Of a stretch of 64,000 bases of DNA, positions 19,210 to 28,056 are shown in pieces; within the stretch, counting starts at the first letter, position 1; each line of letters begins with the position of its first letter. The translations under genes and the position numbers were made by a program. Origin of the DNA: Shewanella woodyi ATCC 51908. GTDB lineage: Bacteria; Pseudomonadota; Gammaproteobacteria; Enterobacterales; Shewanellaceae. The notes beneath the pieces were generated by a model. That model searched no databases. It was not told where the DNA came from and saw only the letters and a program-made list of their open reading frames with translations. The stretch spans positions 5,332,001-5,396,000 of the forward strand of contig NC_010506.1 in the NCBI RefSeq assembly GCF_000019525.1. Direction: 5' to 3'.

Positions 19210-20898
19210 TTACTGCCCTTGCTCTTGTTCATCTTCTGGATACCAACGATCAAGTAGCTCTTTAGAGCGCTTTAACTCCTGCTTCCAGGTGTCTGCCTCT
19301 ACCACTGTAGGCTTTAGTAGCAGTACAAGTTCGGTTTTCTGTAGTGACTTAGATCGGTTAGTAAATAGTTCTCCAACAAGAGGAATGTCACCGAGAAGCG
19401 GCACTTTCGAAACCAGATCAATATTCTCGCTCTTCATCAACCCACCGATGACAACCACTTCACCAGTTTTCGCTTTAATAACAGTATCTGACTCACGGAT
19501 ATCGCTCTGGGCTAAAGGCAGCTCTAATTCACTCCCTGAGATCTTAATGGTTTTCGTCTGCTCTTTTATATTGATAACTGAAGGGTGAATATGCAGTAAA
19601 ATGTTCCCTTCACCATCAATTTGAGGTGTTACATCCAGCGCAATACCTGAGAAGAAAGGTGTCAACTCAACTTCAGGGGAGGTCACAGGTGTCGTACCAG
19701 CGACTGTAGTAGATGAAACATCGGTAACAAAATACTCATCTTTACCCACTTTAATCACTGCTTTTTGGTTATTTGTCGCTGTCACTCTCGGGCTAGAGAG
19801 CACATCCACATCACCTTGAGTATCGAGTAGATTGATCATCGTGGTGAAATCAGCGCCTGAGATTTTCATGGAGGTTACACCACCAATAGCGCTGGTAATT
19901 GAATCGCTTAAGCCACTACCTGAAGGTGAAGTCCCAAATGAGATATCGGTATCACCAACATGACCAAGCACATTTTGCCACTCAATTCCCTGTTGATAAC
20001 CATCAGATAGAGTCACCTCTAAAATCTTTGCTTCCAATATCACTTGACGTTGCAGGTGTGACTCAGCTGTTTGCAAAAACGTTCGAACCTGACGCAACTC
20101 ATTTGGAAACGCTCTAATGGTGACAAGCCCAGCTTGTGGAGTAATAACAACCTGACGCCCGTTACCTGTACTGCCAACAATCGAAACTAGTGTTTCTTCC
20201 AGCTCTCCCCAGAAGTCTGTCTTAGTCTTTGAGCGGATAAACGTGCCGTTTGTCGTGTCATTACTACTATTTGAGCTTGAGTTGTTACTCGATGAGTTAG
20301 ACTGACTACTGCCATTATTGTTGTTGCTGTTACCACCTGAACTTGAGCTGCTATTGTTATTATCAGATATACGCCCAGAATTAACTGATGTCAGCGATAA
20401 CCCTTGACGCTCCATCTGTAGATAATTTAACGGAAATGTTTCAGTGCGCATTCCAGCGGGATAAACACGTAAAATACGCTTCTCTCGGCTGACTTCATAA
20501 CCGTAAATATCCTCAACAACCTGCAATGCTTCACTTAGAGTCACCCCCTTTAACGATAAAGAGATAGTTCCAGTAACATCTGGATGCACGGCGACACTCA
20601 GTGGAGTACCTTGAATTAAACTAGGAAAAAATACTTTAGCATCAACATCTTTTGCCGAAACATCAAAACGACGTTCAGTTCTTTGAGGTGGCGTTAATCC
20701 CGATAATAGGTCCTGTGACGACAACTCATTTTGAACTGATTCAGGCATCATAGGTGGTGGCGTGGCACTCTTACTCTTTTCAGCCTTTATCGAATCATTC
20801 AAGGCAGATTTCGACTCTACTGGCTTAGGCCTGTCGAAGGACTGACAGGCTACCAATAAAAACGCTAACAGAGGCGTAATTGTTTTAATCGCTGTCAT
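19210..20898 (-). CDS. mshL: MSHA outer-membrane secretin MshL
   Basis: A 562-residue lipoprotein secretin (lipobox LLVAC, Cys18). N-terminal STN/N0 domain at about residues 75-160, then an Asn/Ser-rich linker (about 178-218), the N1-like domain (about 240-290) and the secretin core (about 330-545) with EVVVIGGLMKSENIDLVSKVP and LLGDIPLVGELFTNR, the family signature. It forms the pore through which the pilus leaves the cell. It overlaps mshK by 14 bases. The long Asn/Ser run is unusual for a secretin. Confidence 0.94.
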   Translation of the reverse strand: MTAIKTITPLLAFLLVACQSFDRPKPVESKSALNDSIKAEKSKSATPPPMMPESVQNELSSQDLLSGLTPPQRTERRFDVSAKDVDAKVFFPSLIQGTPLSVAVHPDVTGTISLSLKGVTLSEALQVVEDIYGYEVSREKRILRVYPAGMRTETFPLNYLQMERQGLSLTSVNSGRISDNNNSSSSSGGNSNNNNGSSQSNSSSNNSSSNSSNDTTNGTFIRSKTKTDFWGELEETLVSIVGSTGNGRQVVITPQAGLVTIRAFPNELRQVRTFLQTAESHLQRQVILEAKILEVTLSDGYQQGIEWQNVLGHVGDTDISFGTSPSGSGLSDSITSAIGGVTSMKISGADFTTMINLLDTQGDVDVLSSPRVTATNNQKAVIKVGKDEYFVTDVSSTTVAGTTPVTSPEVELTPFFSGIALDVTPQIDGEGNILLHIHPSVINIKEQTKTIKISGSELELPLAQSDIRESDTVIKAKTGEVVVIGGLMKSENIDLVSKVPLLGDIPLVGELFTNRSKSLQKTELVLLLKPTVVEADTWKQELKRSKELLDRWYPEDEQEQGQ

Positions 20899-21235
20899 TT
20901 GAATTGCTTCCCTTTGTCTCTGTTATTGTTTGATACATACTTAATTTTCGCCCATCGGCTAATGATACTGAATTGGCACCTATTCCGGTGATTTTGACAC
21001 CTTGCACTCGATCGCCAACCACAAAAATTTGATTATTAATCACAGCGTGGGAGCTTGCTCCGGCACTAACTACACTATTGAGCGTTAAACCACGCTCCAT
21101 ATCTTGTGCAGAAACAGTAGAGGATCCGCCTCCACTACCTGGACGAGTGGGATCCCTTAATGTTTCTGCTTGAGTACTGGCCGTTAACGCCAGTAACAGC
21201 ATAGCTAAGCTCAAATTAACCTTGACTTGAAACAC
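20885..21235 (-). CDS. mshK: MSHA biogenesis protein MshK (PilP-like)
   Basis: A 116-residue secreted protein: signal peptide ending ALTASTQA, then ETLRDPTRPGSG, the PilP/GspC-like opening, and a small domain (LNSVVSAGASSHAVINNQIF, GDRVQGVKITGIGANSVSL) resembling the homology region of GspC and PilP. It likely bridges the secretin MshL and the inner-membrane MshIJ complex. Start GTG at 21235, supported by AAGGA eight bases upstream; it overlaps mshJ by 20 bases. Confidence 0.87.
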   Translation of the reverse strand: MFQVKVNLSLAMLLLALTASTQAETLRDPTRPGSGGGSSTVSAQDMERGLTLNSVVSAGASSHAVINNQIFVVGDRVQGVKITGIGANSVSLADGRKLSMYQTITETKGSNSNDSD

Positions 21236-21872
21236 TGATAAAGTCCTTATTAATACTTAAGGTATATAGCTCTAAAACGACATCTGCCATAGGGTATTCA
21301 TCAACCTGATACTCCATACGCTTCCAATACAACTTGTTTGGCATCGCTTCAATGGCCTCTACAAACTTAAGAACAGCAAAATAATCCCCTTGAAAAGTCA
21401 AACGGAGACCATGGCTGTACAGGTTCATCTTCTTCTCTTCACCTACAGCCAGCAAAGGAGTTGGCGCAATAGATTGAAAGTTTTGTAACTTTATTCCTCT
21501 GACTTTCTCAAGCAGTTGACTCAATAAAGCGGGCATATGATCAGCAGGCACCATGTCTACCATCTGAAAAGAGAGCTGCTTATCCAACTCTGTGCTTTGC
21601 TGCTCTAATGTTGCAAAACGTGCGCTATATTCATCATTAGGATCTTGAGCTAACCGCTGGTTATAAAGCGCAATCTGCTGCATCGACACTTGGTTTTCTG
21701 CGGAAATGCCTTTATTTTGCTGAGTTAATTTACTCTGTTTGAGTAACAAAGATTCCAGCGGCATATAGCAAAGTAAACCGATCACAATTAACGCAGCACT
21801 AGCCACCATGACACGTTCACGTTGACTCAACAGGTCAAAACGTGCGGCAACCTCCTCTAGCTTTTGCTTCAT
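21216..21872 (-). CDS. mshJ: MSHA biogenesis protein MshJ (PilO-like)
   Basis: A 218-residue bitopic protein with a membrane helix at about residues 20-38, a coiled coil (about 40-90) and a periplasmic domain with a GspM/PilO-like fold (NLYSHGLRLTFQGDYFAVLKF). It overlaps the preceding gene by four bases (ATGA). It is the PilO equivalent of the alignment subcomplex. Confidence 0.88.
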   Translation of the reverse strand: MKQKLEEVAARFDLLSQRERVMVASAALIVIGLLCYMPLESLLLKQSKLTQQNKGISAENQVSMQQIALYNQRLAQDPNDEYSARFATLEQQSTELDKQLSFQMVDMVPADHMPALLSQLLEKVRGIKLQNFQSIAPTPLLAVGEEKKMNLYSHGLRLTFQGDYFAVLKFVEAIEAMPNKLYWKRMEYQVDEYPMADVVLELYTLSINKDFISVSSQG

Positions 21873-22471
21873 TGACTCTCCTCCTCACCAGTACTTGCCA
21901 AAGTGAAAGAGAGAGGTTTATCCTCACCTCGATTCATCGTCATAGATGCAAATGCCTGCCCTTTTAATGTTTCTGTCATCTTAAGCCTGTCGACCCAGAG
22001 AGGAACGTTATGGGGAGCTGCGGTATAACCTTCAAAGATGAAATTATCACCCTCTACTTGAAACCGGTTTAGCCAGATACTCGAATTAGCAACCCGAGCA
22101 AGATCTTTCATTAACGGTGAGTACCCTTTACTGGTCAGCGCCTCCCTTTGACTCAGCTCTCCCAACAGCATACGTTTAAGCTCTATCTGTTGTGCAAGCA
22201 GATCAACTTTGGCTACAAGTTTTGCATCCGGTGAGCGTTGGGCAATCTTAGATTCAAGTTCTCGCTTCTTTGCCTCTAGGCTACTCTTTTGACTGGTTAG
22301 CTCTCGATTATCAGTTTCGAGATCTAAAATAAGCATATAAGTAAAGATAGAACCAAAGCTAAATAGCAACAGCATAGCCACTATACCTGTCACCATACGA
22401 CGAAAAGAGAGCCGTAACTCTGCAGGTAAAAGAGATTCTGAGTAGAGGTTAACACGCATCTTCATGGTCAT
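21869..22471 (-). CDS. MSHA biogenesis protein MshI2 (PilN-like)
   Basis: A 200-residue protein starting MTMKMRVNLYSESLLPAEL, matching the PilN opening motif (NLL/NLYP) that contacts PilM. One membrane helix (about residues 30-52), a coiled coil (about 53-100), and a small periplasmic domain with VANSSIWLNRFQVEGDNFIFEGYT, typical of PilN. It overlaps its neighbours by four bases on each side. In many Shewanella annotations this is the second MshI gene. Confidence 0.86.
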   Translation of the reverse strand: MTMKMRVNLYSESLLPAELRLSFRRMVTGIVAMLLLFSFGSIFTYMLILDLETDNRELTSQKSSLEAKKRELESKIAQRSPDAKLVAKVDLLAQQIELKRMLLGELSQREALTSKGYSPLMKDLARVANSSIWLNRFQVEGDNFIFEGYTAAPHNVPLWVDRLKMTETLKGQAFASMTMNRGEDKPLSFTLASTGEEESQ

Positions 22472-23388
22472 GTTTGCGCCTCCACTAACTCCACTTCATC
22501 TCGCTCTATCTCAGTCAAAGCTAGCTTTGCCATGATACTCTCAACACCTTCTGCGGCAATCGCGTTAACCTCTTGGTTAAAGTTAACACTCACCAATTCC
22601 GCTAACCTCTCTGTCTGACCATTAATAAGCAGTTCGATGGAGGAGACAGGGGCTTGACGCAATTGACTTTCAAAATAATCCATCGATCTTTGTAACTCTA
22701 AGCTCAGATTATCAGCCATGCCAAAACCCAACTCCTCAGCACTCGCTGTATCTATCTGATTAAACCCCCTGACTCGTCTCTGCATATAGAGATCGCCTTG
22801 CCTGATAACAGTCAGCAATATCTCCTGCCCCGGCTGATGACTAATCACTAATTTTGCCTGTGGTTCCTGCCAAAAAAGATTGCTAATGGCCATCTCTTCG
22901 ATAGTGATACCAGCAAGTTGCATCTCTTGCTCTTTTGCCGCAAGGATCAAAGCAGTGAGCTTCTGCCTATCTACAATCACAACACTCAACTTGGCACTGT
23001 TTTGTTGGGGAGATTCGAAATAATCTAAATGTATATCGGTCACGGGCTGACTGATCATATCTTTCACCGACCATAGCAGTGCTTGAGTCATCTCCTCTGA
23101 ATCCACATTAGGTTTATCCACTAATAGCAGCTGATAATAAGGTGAGCTTAATGTGATTTGTAGTTGAGCAGGGCCAAACTCTTTCCCCAGTTCAGCGAAC
23201 AAACGGTTCCAATTTACACCATCAAATGCAAATTCTTTTGAGTTATTTGAGGCAACATCACTTTGTTGGTTCTCATCATTTAGATGGTATACGACCACTT
23301 TTTCAGGGCAAACATAGACACCAAGCCTACGCTTAACGCTAGACTTTCGCCAAAAGGCCAATCGACTAAACATACTTTTTTCCATCAC
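22468..23388 (-). CDS. mshI: MSHA biogenesis protein MshI (PilM-like)
   Basis: A 306-residue cytoplasmic actin-like protein of the PilM/GspL type. RRLGVYVCPEKVVVYHL (about residues 20-36) and the segment around EMAISNLFW and GQEILLTVIRQGDLYMQRRV match this family. First gene of the contiguous pilus operon. Three starts are possible: GTG 23388, ATG 23385 and ATG 23370; I keep the longest. It likely binds the N-terminal tail of the PilN-like protein encoded next. Confidence 0.86.
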   Translation of the reverse strand: MMEKSMFSRLAFWRKSSVKRRLGVYVCPEKVVVYHLNDENQQSDVASNNSKEFAFDGVNWNRLFAELGKEFGPAQLQITLSSPYYQLLLVDKPNVDSEEMTQALLWSVKDMISQPVTDIHLDYFESPQQNSAKLSVVIVDRQKLTALILAAKEQEMQLAGITIEEMAISNLFWQEPQAKLVISHQPGQEILLTVIRQGDLYMQRRVRGFNQIDTASAEELGFGMADNLSLELQRSMDYFESQLRQAPVSSIELLINGQTERLAELVSVNFNQEVNAIAAEGVESIMAKLALTEIERDEVELVEAQT

Positions 23389-23730
23389 AAAATGCCTATT
23401 ATCACTTAATTGCAGCTAGCGCATATGATGCTATTGCTTCGCACATCCGTGATACAAAGAGTTGCAATTGTGAACCAATATCAACACGATTAACTAGACC
23501 TGAACTGAAGTATACAAGCTGATCGTAAAATTTGTTACGCTTATTGTATCGACTAATCTTATAATTTTGTAGAGAAAACCAGAAAGAGCGTTAATGTATA
23601 TTGCTTAAGATAGGCTGGTTACTTCAATCACACAAGTTAAGGGCAAACTTTATACCTTACACCAACCTGTAACCAACATATTTAAAAATATCGCCCATTT
23701 TAATCTGACTATAATTCAATAAGTTAAAGC
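23389..23730 (-). other. Intergenic region between csrD and mshI
   Basis: 342 AT-rich bases. No open frame of interest, no terminator-like hairpin with a T tract. The pilus operon promoter should lie here; several weak TTGAAG/TATA-like pairs occur but none has a good spacing, so no promoter is called. Confidence 0.6.
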
Positions 23731-25644
23731 TTAAACTTCCTCTACCGGATCACTAAAGATACTTCCTTGACCTGCACTAACCCCTAATATTTTCAATGTG
23801 TGCCACTCTTCAAACGATTCTACACCTTCGGCAAAGACTTGAACTTCTGTCCGATATAGCCCACCGATCAAACTTCGAACAAACAACTGATTTTCTTGCC
23901 TTAAATGTATCTGTCGAACAATTGACCTATGTAATTTAATCAGATCAAAATGACACTCTTTAATATATTGAGTACTCACCACCTCTTGACCTACACGATC
24001 AACACACAGACTCGCCCCCATCTTTCTGATCATATCTAGGCGTGAGGCCAACTGTTCTCGATTGTGTACCACTATGTCTTCATTAATTTCAAATATCAAT
24101 CTAGGGGTCAGATGACGATACTCAAGCAAGGTGGTTTTCAACCAACGAATAAATGCACGGCTCATCAAAGTATCTAAACTTAAATTAACACTGTATTTAG
24201 TCTTAGTATCATTACGATCACCTAATAAATCAAACAGCACAGTTTCAATCACCTGTCTCTCAAACTGGGGCGTTAACCCACACTTAATCGCCATGGGGAT
24301 ATAGAGAGTTGCTCGAATTAAATTCTCCTGATTGTCTCTAATACGACTGGAGATCTCCAGATGATGGGTCTCCATGTCACTATCAACAACCGGCTGAGAG
24401 AAAACCACCAAACGTCGATTAACCAGCGCATACTCAAGAAAGCTCCTCCAGCGTACAGAACCTTTGGCGAGCTCTTCATCCACAGCACCTTTGTCATACA
24501 TAAACCAGCCGCTTGAACCTTGAAACTGAGCAGCCCTCAGCGCACGTTCAGCCTCTTCAATCAGTTGCTCTTTCGCTTCACCAACTTTGAAATATGCCGC
24601 TCCAATATGATAAAAATCATCACTGCTTATCCCATCGGGGAGTTGATGGTTTAAGCACACCTTAAGTAACTTAGCCGCAAGTTTTTCAACATCTTTTAGA
24701 GAGATTTGGGGCACGACAATCGCAAACTGGTTATAGGAGCGACGAGAGAAAATACTATTAGCTTGGCTATCCAAAATCTGATTAATATCGCTAATTGTCT
24801 GAAGTAATATTTCATCTATCAGCTCCTCCCCTATCTCCTGTAACAGAAGATCAAGATCTTCCATCTCCAGCAGAAACAGTACTCCAGGTGCCATCATGCC
24901 ACGGTCATTACTAAGTGCGTCCAGACGATTTTTCAAAAAGAGTCTGTTGCCTATGCCCGTTTCAGGATCAAGAAAGGTATTTGAGCGAATAAATTGATCG
25001 AAGCGCGCTCGCTGTTTCTGTGCATCATCGAGCTCTAACAGCATATGAGTCAGCGCCCGGTTTATCATTCTAGGTTTACCATGTCCCTTCTCGGCTAATG
25101 CTTGCTCATAGTCATTATTAAGGATCAATTTACTTCTGGCTGCTAGGTCTTCAATCCCTTGCAACTGCGTAGATAACCAGAGGTAACCAGAGCGAACAAA
25201 TAGGACAATAAAGCCGACCCCTGTCAGGAAAACAATCAAGGGGAGCCAGCTAAAGCTGTACATTTTAAAAGGCTGGGGCAGCTTCATCGACAAACTTAAG
25301 TTTGAAACATGATTCAACTGGCTTTCATAATAGACAAAGCCTGAACCATCCTCTTTAGCATGATGTTCGTATAGGGTATTTTCCCCATCTTTCAACACTA
25401 AACTTGTCACTTTATAAGCAGATAACACAGAGGGGAGCCAAGAGTCCAAAGGCGTTGAACTCTCACCTGAATCAAAATGATGAACTAACATAGTCTCAAG
25501 CTCTGTCACTTTCTGTTGCTGAAACTCAGATGTTAGCTGTAAAAAACTGATAAATGCTGTCAGTAAAAATAGCAAGGCTACCGCAGCCAATGAGAGAAAC
25601 CAAAAACTGGTTAGTTTATTTGTTAAAAGTCGAGTGAGTTTCAT
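23731..25644 (-). CDS. csrD: CsrD/MshH, degenerate GGDEF-EAL regulator
   Basis: A 637-residue inner-membrane protein: N-terminal helix (about 8-30), periplasmic loop, second helix (about 145-165), HAMP-like segment, then GGDEF-like (about 215-370) and EAL-like (about 385-630) domains. Both are degenerate: the GGDEF site reads RRSYN and the EAL motif is absent (HLEISSR). In E. coli CsrD promotes RNase E decay of the CsrB/C RNAs and does not make or break c-di-GMP; the same is inferred here. ATG at 25644 is preferred (AGGAAG upstream) over the GTG at 25680. It precedes the pilus operon, its standard place, hence the alternative name mshH. Confidence 0.92.
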   Translation of the reverse strand: MKLTRLLTNKLTSFWFLSLAAVALLFLLTAFISFLQLTSEFQQQKVTELETMLVHHFDSGESSTPLDSWLPSVLSAYKVTSLVLKDGENTLYEHHAKEDGSGFVYYESQLNHVSNLSLSMKLPQPFKMYSFSWLPLIVFLTGVGFIVLFVRSGYLWLSTQLQGIEDLAARSKLILNNDYEQALAEKGHGKPRMINRALTHMLLELDDAQKQRARFDQFIRSNTFLDPETGIGNRLFLKNRLDALSNDRGMMAPGVLFLLEMEDLDLLLQEIGEELIDEILLQTISDINQILDSQANSIFSRRSYNQFAIVVPQISLKDVEKLAAKLLKVCLNHQLPDGISSDDFYHIGAAYFKVGEAKEQLIEEAERALRAAQFQGSSGWFMYDKGAVDEELAKGSVRWRSFLEYALVNRRLVVFSQPVVDSDMETHHLEISSRIRDNQENLIRATLYIPMAIKCGLTPQFERQVIETVLFDLLGDRNDTKTKYSVNLSLDTLMSRAFIRWLKTTLLEYRHLTPRLIFEINEDIVVHNREQLASRLDMIRKMGASLCVDRVGQEVVSTQYIKECHFDLIKLHRSIVRQIHLRQENQLFVRSLIGGLYRTEVQVFAEGVESFEEWHTLKILGVSAGQGSIFSDPVEEV

Positions 25645-25749
25645 TATCCGCTTCCTGCAGGATTTTATTATTCTTATCACCCAATCATACCAAGGAGTAT
25701 AAAATATAGGTGACCCTTTAAAAGCGAGTCAATGCAAATTGGGTGAAAT

Positions 25750-25765
25750 AATACCAACTGGTATT
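25750..25765. repeat. Solo palindrome related to the MITE ends
   Basis: AATACCAACTGGTATT, a palindrome with 7-bp arms, close to the AATACCAATCGGTATA ends of the two MITE-like elements at 35872 and 47747. It lies between csrD and the maeB terminator. Confidence 0.5.
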
Positions 25766-25868
25766 AACCCAAACATTAAAATTCAACCATACAAACAAAT
25801 GGCTGCATCTACAATGAGAATTTAGTACTAGTACCAATTAGTAGCCAGTCACTATTAATGGTCAAATA

Positions 25869-25890
25869 AAAAGGGCCATAAGGCCCTTTT
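25869..25890 (-). terminator. Intrinsic terminator of the malic enzyme gene
   Basis: AAAAGGGCC (25869-25877) pairs with GGCCCTTTT (25882-25890), 4-base loop; U-rich on the minus strand, 21 bases past the stop. Confidence 0.85.
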
Positions 25891-25910
25891 AGAGTAGAAG
25901 CGAAGTCTGT

Positions 25911-27158
25911 TTAGCCCAGGTAGTTCTCTGGTAAGCTCTGTATAGCAGCAACGCCTGAATCAATAGCAGCCTGTGCCACCGCCTTAGCGACATTTTGAAG
26001 TAATCTTGGATCCATAGGCTTAGGGATCACATACTGTGGTCCAAACTTCAATTCAGACACATCTGGGTAGGCAGCCAAAACAGAAGCAGGAACCTCTTCT
26101 TTAGCCAATTCTGCTATGGCATGTACTGCGGCAATCTTCATCTCATCATTAATTTGAGAAGCGCGAACATCGAGTGCGCCACGGAAAATAAACGGGAAGC
26201 AGAGTACATTATTCACTTGGTTAGGGTAATCGCTACGCCCAGTCCCCATAATCAAGTCTTTACGAGCCTCATGGGCCACTTCAGGCTTGATTTCAGGATC
26301 AGGATTTGAGCAAGCGAAGACAACTGGATTTTCCGCCATCAGTGCAATATCTTCAGCGCTCAACACATCAGGTCCAGATAGACCTAAGAATGCATCAGCC
26401 CCTTTAATCACATCCTGCAAGGTACGCTTATCGGTGTTATTAGCAAATAAGGCCTTGTACTCGTTGATATCATCGCGGCGTGTATGGATCACACCTTTTC
26501 TATCTAACATGTAAACATTTTCACGCTGTACACCACACTTAACCAGCATTGTCATGCATGCGATTGCAGCAGCACCTGCTCCCATACAAACGAAAATTGA
26601 CTCCTCAATCTTCTTACCTTGGATCTCAAGTGCGTTGATCATGCCCGCAGCAGTAACAATGGCGGTACCATGTTGATCATCATGAAATACAGGAACATTA
26701 CAGCGCTCAATCAATGCCTTCTCAATCTCAAAACACTCTGGCGCTTTGATATCTTCTAAATTAATACCACCAAATGTATCGGCAATCGCTTCTACGGTAT
26801 TGATAAACTCTTCAGGTGTACGGTGTTTGACTTCAATATCAGTGGAGTCAATATTAGCGAAGCGTTTAAATAGCAGTGCTTTACCTTCCATAACAGGTTT
26901 AGATGCCAAAGGCCCCAGATTTCCCAGACCTAAAATTGCAGTACCGTTAGAGATAACCGCAACGGTATTTCCCTTAGCTGTGTAGCGATAGGCATTATCT
27001 GGGTTCGCAGCAATTTCACGTACAGGTTCAGCAACACCCGGGCTATAGGCTAATGCTAAATCCATACTGGTTTCAGCTGATTTAGTCAGGCAAACGGCTG
27101 TTTTTCCTGGCACTGGAAACTCATGGTAATCGAGGGCTTGTTGACGAAAATCTGACAT
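25911..27158 (-). CDS. maeB: NAD(P)-dependent malic enzyme, short form
   Basis: A 415-residue malic enzyme, converting malate to pyruvate and CO2 with NAD(P) reduction. Conserved LAYSPGVAEPVREI near the N terminus, FHDDQHGTAIVTAAG (about 157-171) and the Rossmann motif FVCMGAGAAAIACMTM (about 190-205), FACSNPDPEI (about 281). It has only the malic enzyme part and lacks the phosphotransacetylase-like domain of the longer E. coli MaeB. Cofactor preference cannot be read with certainty. Monocistronic, with its own terminator and two palindromes in the upstream region. Confidence 0.9.
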   Translation of the reverse strand: MSDFRQQALDYHEFPVPGKTAVCLTKSAETSMDLALAYSPGVAEPVREIAANPDNAYRYTAKGNTVAVISNGTAILGLGNLGPLASKPVMEGKALLFKRFANIDSTDIEVKHRTPEEFINTVEAIADTFGGINLEDIKAPECFEIEKALIERCNVPVFHDDQHGTAIVTAAGMINALEIQGKKIEESIFVCMGAGAAAIACMTMLVKCGVQRENVYMLDRKGVIHTRRDDINEYKALFANNTDKRTLQDVIKGADAFLGLSGPDVLSAEDIALMAENPVVFACSNPDPEIKPEVAHEARKDLIMGTGRSDYPNQVNNVLCFPFIFRGALDVRASQINDEMKIAAVHAIAELAKEEVPASVLAAYPDVSELKFGPQYVIPKPMDPRLLQNVAKAVAQAAIDSGVAAIQSLPENYLG

Positions 27159-27226
27159 TTTTTTAATCCTGAAAATGCGGCAAATAAACTTTTAGTGAGG
27201 TCTATGAACTTCCACTCTTTTCACTT

Positions 27227-27240
27227 TTTAAGCGCTTAAA
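27227..27240. promoter_or_regulatory. Perfect 14-bp palindrome, possible operator
   Basis: TTTAAGCGCTTAAA is a perfect palindrome with a central GCGC, 69 bases upstream of the malic enzyme start. Central CG-type palindromes of this size are typical of LacI-family operators. The regulator is not known. Confidence 0.45.
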
Positions 27241-27273
27241 GTAAGGGGGTTCAATTGTGGCTACGATACTCGA

Positions 27274-27301
27274 AATACCACAGCTTTTAAACTGTGATAT
27301 T
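27274..27301. promoter_or_regulatory. Imperfect 28-bp palindrome upstream of maeB
   Basis: AATACCACAG (27274-27283) and CTGTGATATT (27292-27301) are inverted copies matching at 9 of 10 positions around an 8-base spacer. Either a second operator or an RNA hairpin in the leader. Confidence 0.35.
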
Positions 27302-27601
27302 AGAAAAATTCAGCTAAAGTCAGGGATTAAATAGCAAAGGGGAATTTTGTAAACTTATCTTCGATTGCAGGATGCAAATTCAGGTTGCTTTTTGTAGGAA
27401 TAATACAACGAACAAGGTGATTTTAGCGGGATAAAGCTAAGTTAACAGTAAAAATATTGCTAAACTTACCAAACTCACCTCAAGGGTTAACTAGATAAAA
27501 CTTTTTAATCTAATTTAAGCTTATTTTGCTCAAGTTTATTTTTTATTGCTCAATATTCGCCTGCTAACAAAAAATAGACAAAGAGCCTGCCCCAGACAAA
27601 C

Positions 27602-27631
27602 AAAAAGGCGCCCTAATAGGCGCCTTTTTTA
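27602..27631 (-). terminator. Intrinsic terminator of rpmE
   Basis: Arms AAAAAGGCGCC (27602-27612) and GGCGCCTTTTT (27619-27629), 6-base loop, U tract on the minus strand, 24 bases after the rpmE stop. Confidence 0.88.
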
Positions 27632-27654
27632 AATTCAATATGTAAGAGTAATAA

Positions 27655-27867
27655 TTACTTCTTACCAAGTGCACCGAAGCGCTTGTTGAACTTGTCGATA
27701 CGTCCACCGGTATCAACAATTTTCTGTGTACCTGTGTAGAATGGGTGACATGCACCACATACGTCCAAGTGCAGAGACTTACCTGCAGTTGAGTTTACTT
27801 TAATTACGTTACCACAAGTACAAGTTGCAGTGATTTCTGCGTATTCAGGATGAATGCCTGGTTTCAT
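27655..27867 (-). CDS. rpmE: 50S ribosomal protein L31, zinc-binding form
   Basis: A 70-residue L31 starting [20 protein letters not shown]. Four cysteines (TCTCG, VCGACH) form the zinc site, so this is the C+ type, which is made when zinc is sufficient. ATG at 27867 gives the universal N terminus and has GAGG upstream; the open frame extends to 27924 without support. Monocistronic with its own terminator. Confidence 0.96.
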   Translation of the reverse strand: MKPGIHPEYAEITATCTCGNVIKVNSTAGKSLHLDVCGACHPFYTGTQKIVDTGGRIDKFNKRFGALGKK

Positions 27868-28056
27868 TGGGATTACCTCTAGTTGAAGGCCATGTCGCTC
27901 TTCCAACCCGAAGTCGGACACCACATGATGTTAATAAAATATTTAGGCGCAAGATAGTACAGTAACTATTCAAGGGTTACAAGAGAAATATAACGCTTAA
28001 TATTACAGCTATTTCCCTTCCAGCTATTTAGAATTTAAACCACTGTAAAATAAAAA

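Larger units (their letters stand above)
27159..27601. other. Long intergenic region upstream of the malic enzyme gene
   Basis: No gene seen. It holds two palindromes near the malic enzyme start (27227-27240 and 27274-27301). The remainder (27302-27601) is AT-rich with no open frame or clear promoter that I can support. Confidence 0.6.

Noticed and set aside
23389..23730. Sigma-70 promoter for the pilus operon
   Set aside because: Several TTGAAG- and TATA-like boxes exist but none pairs at 16-18 bases; calling one would be a guess.
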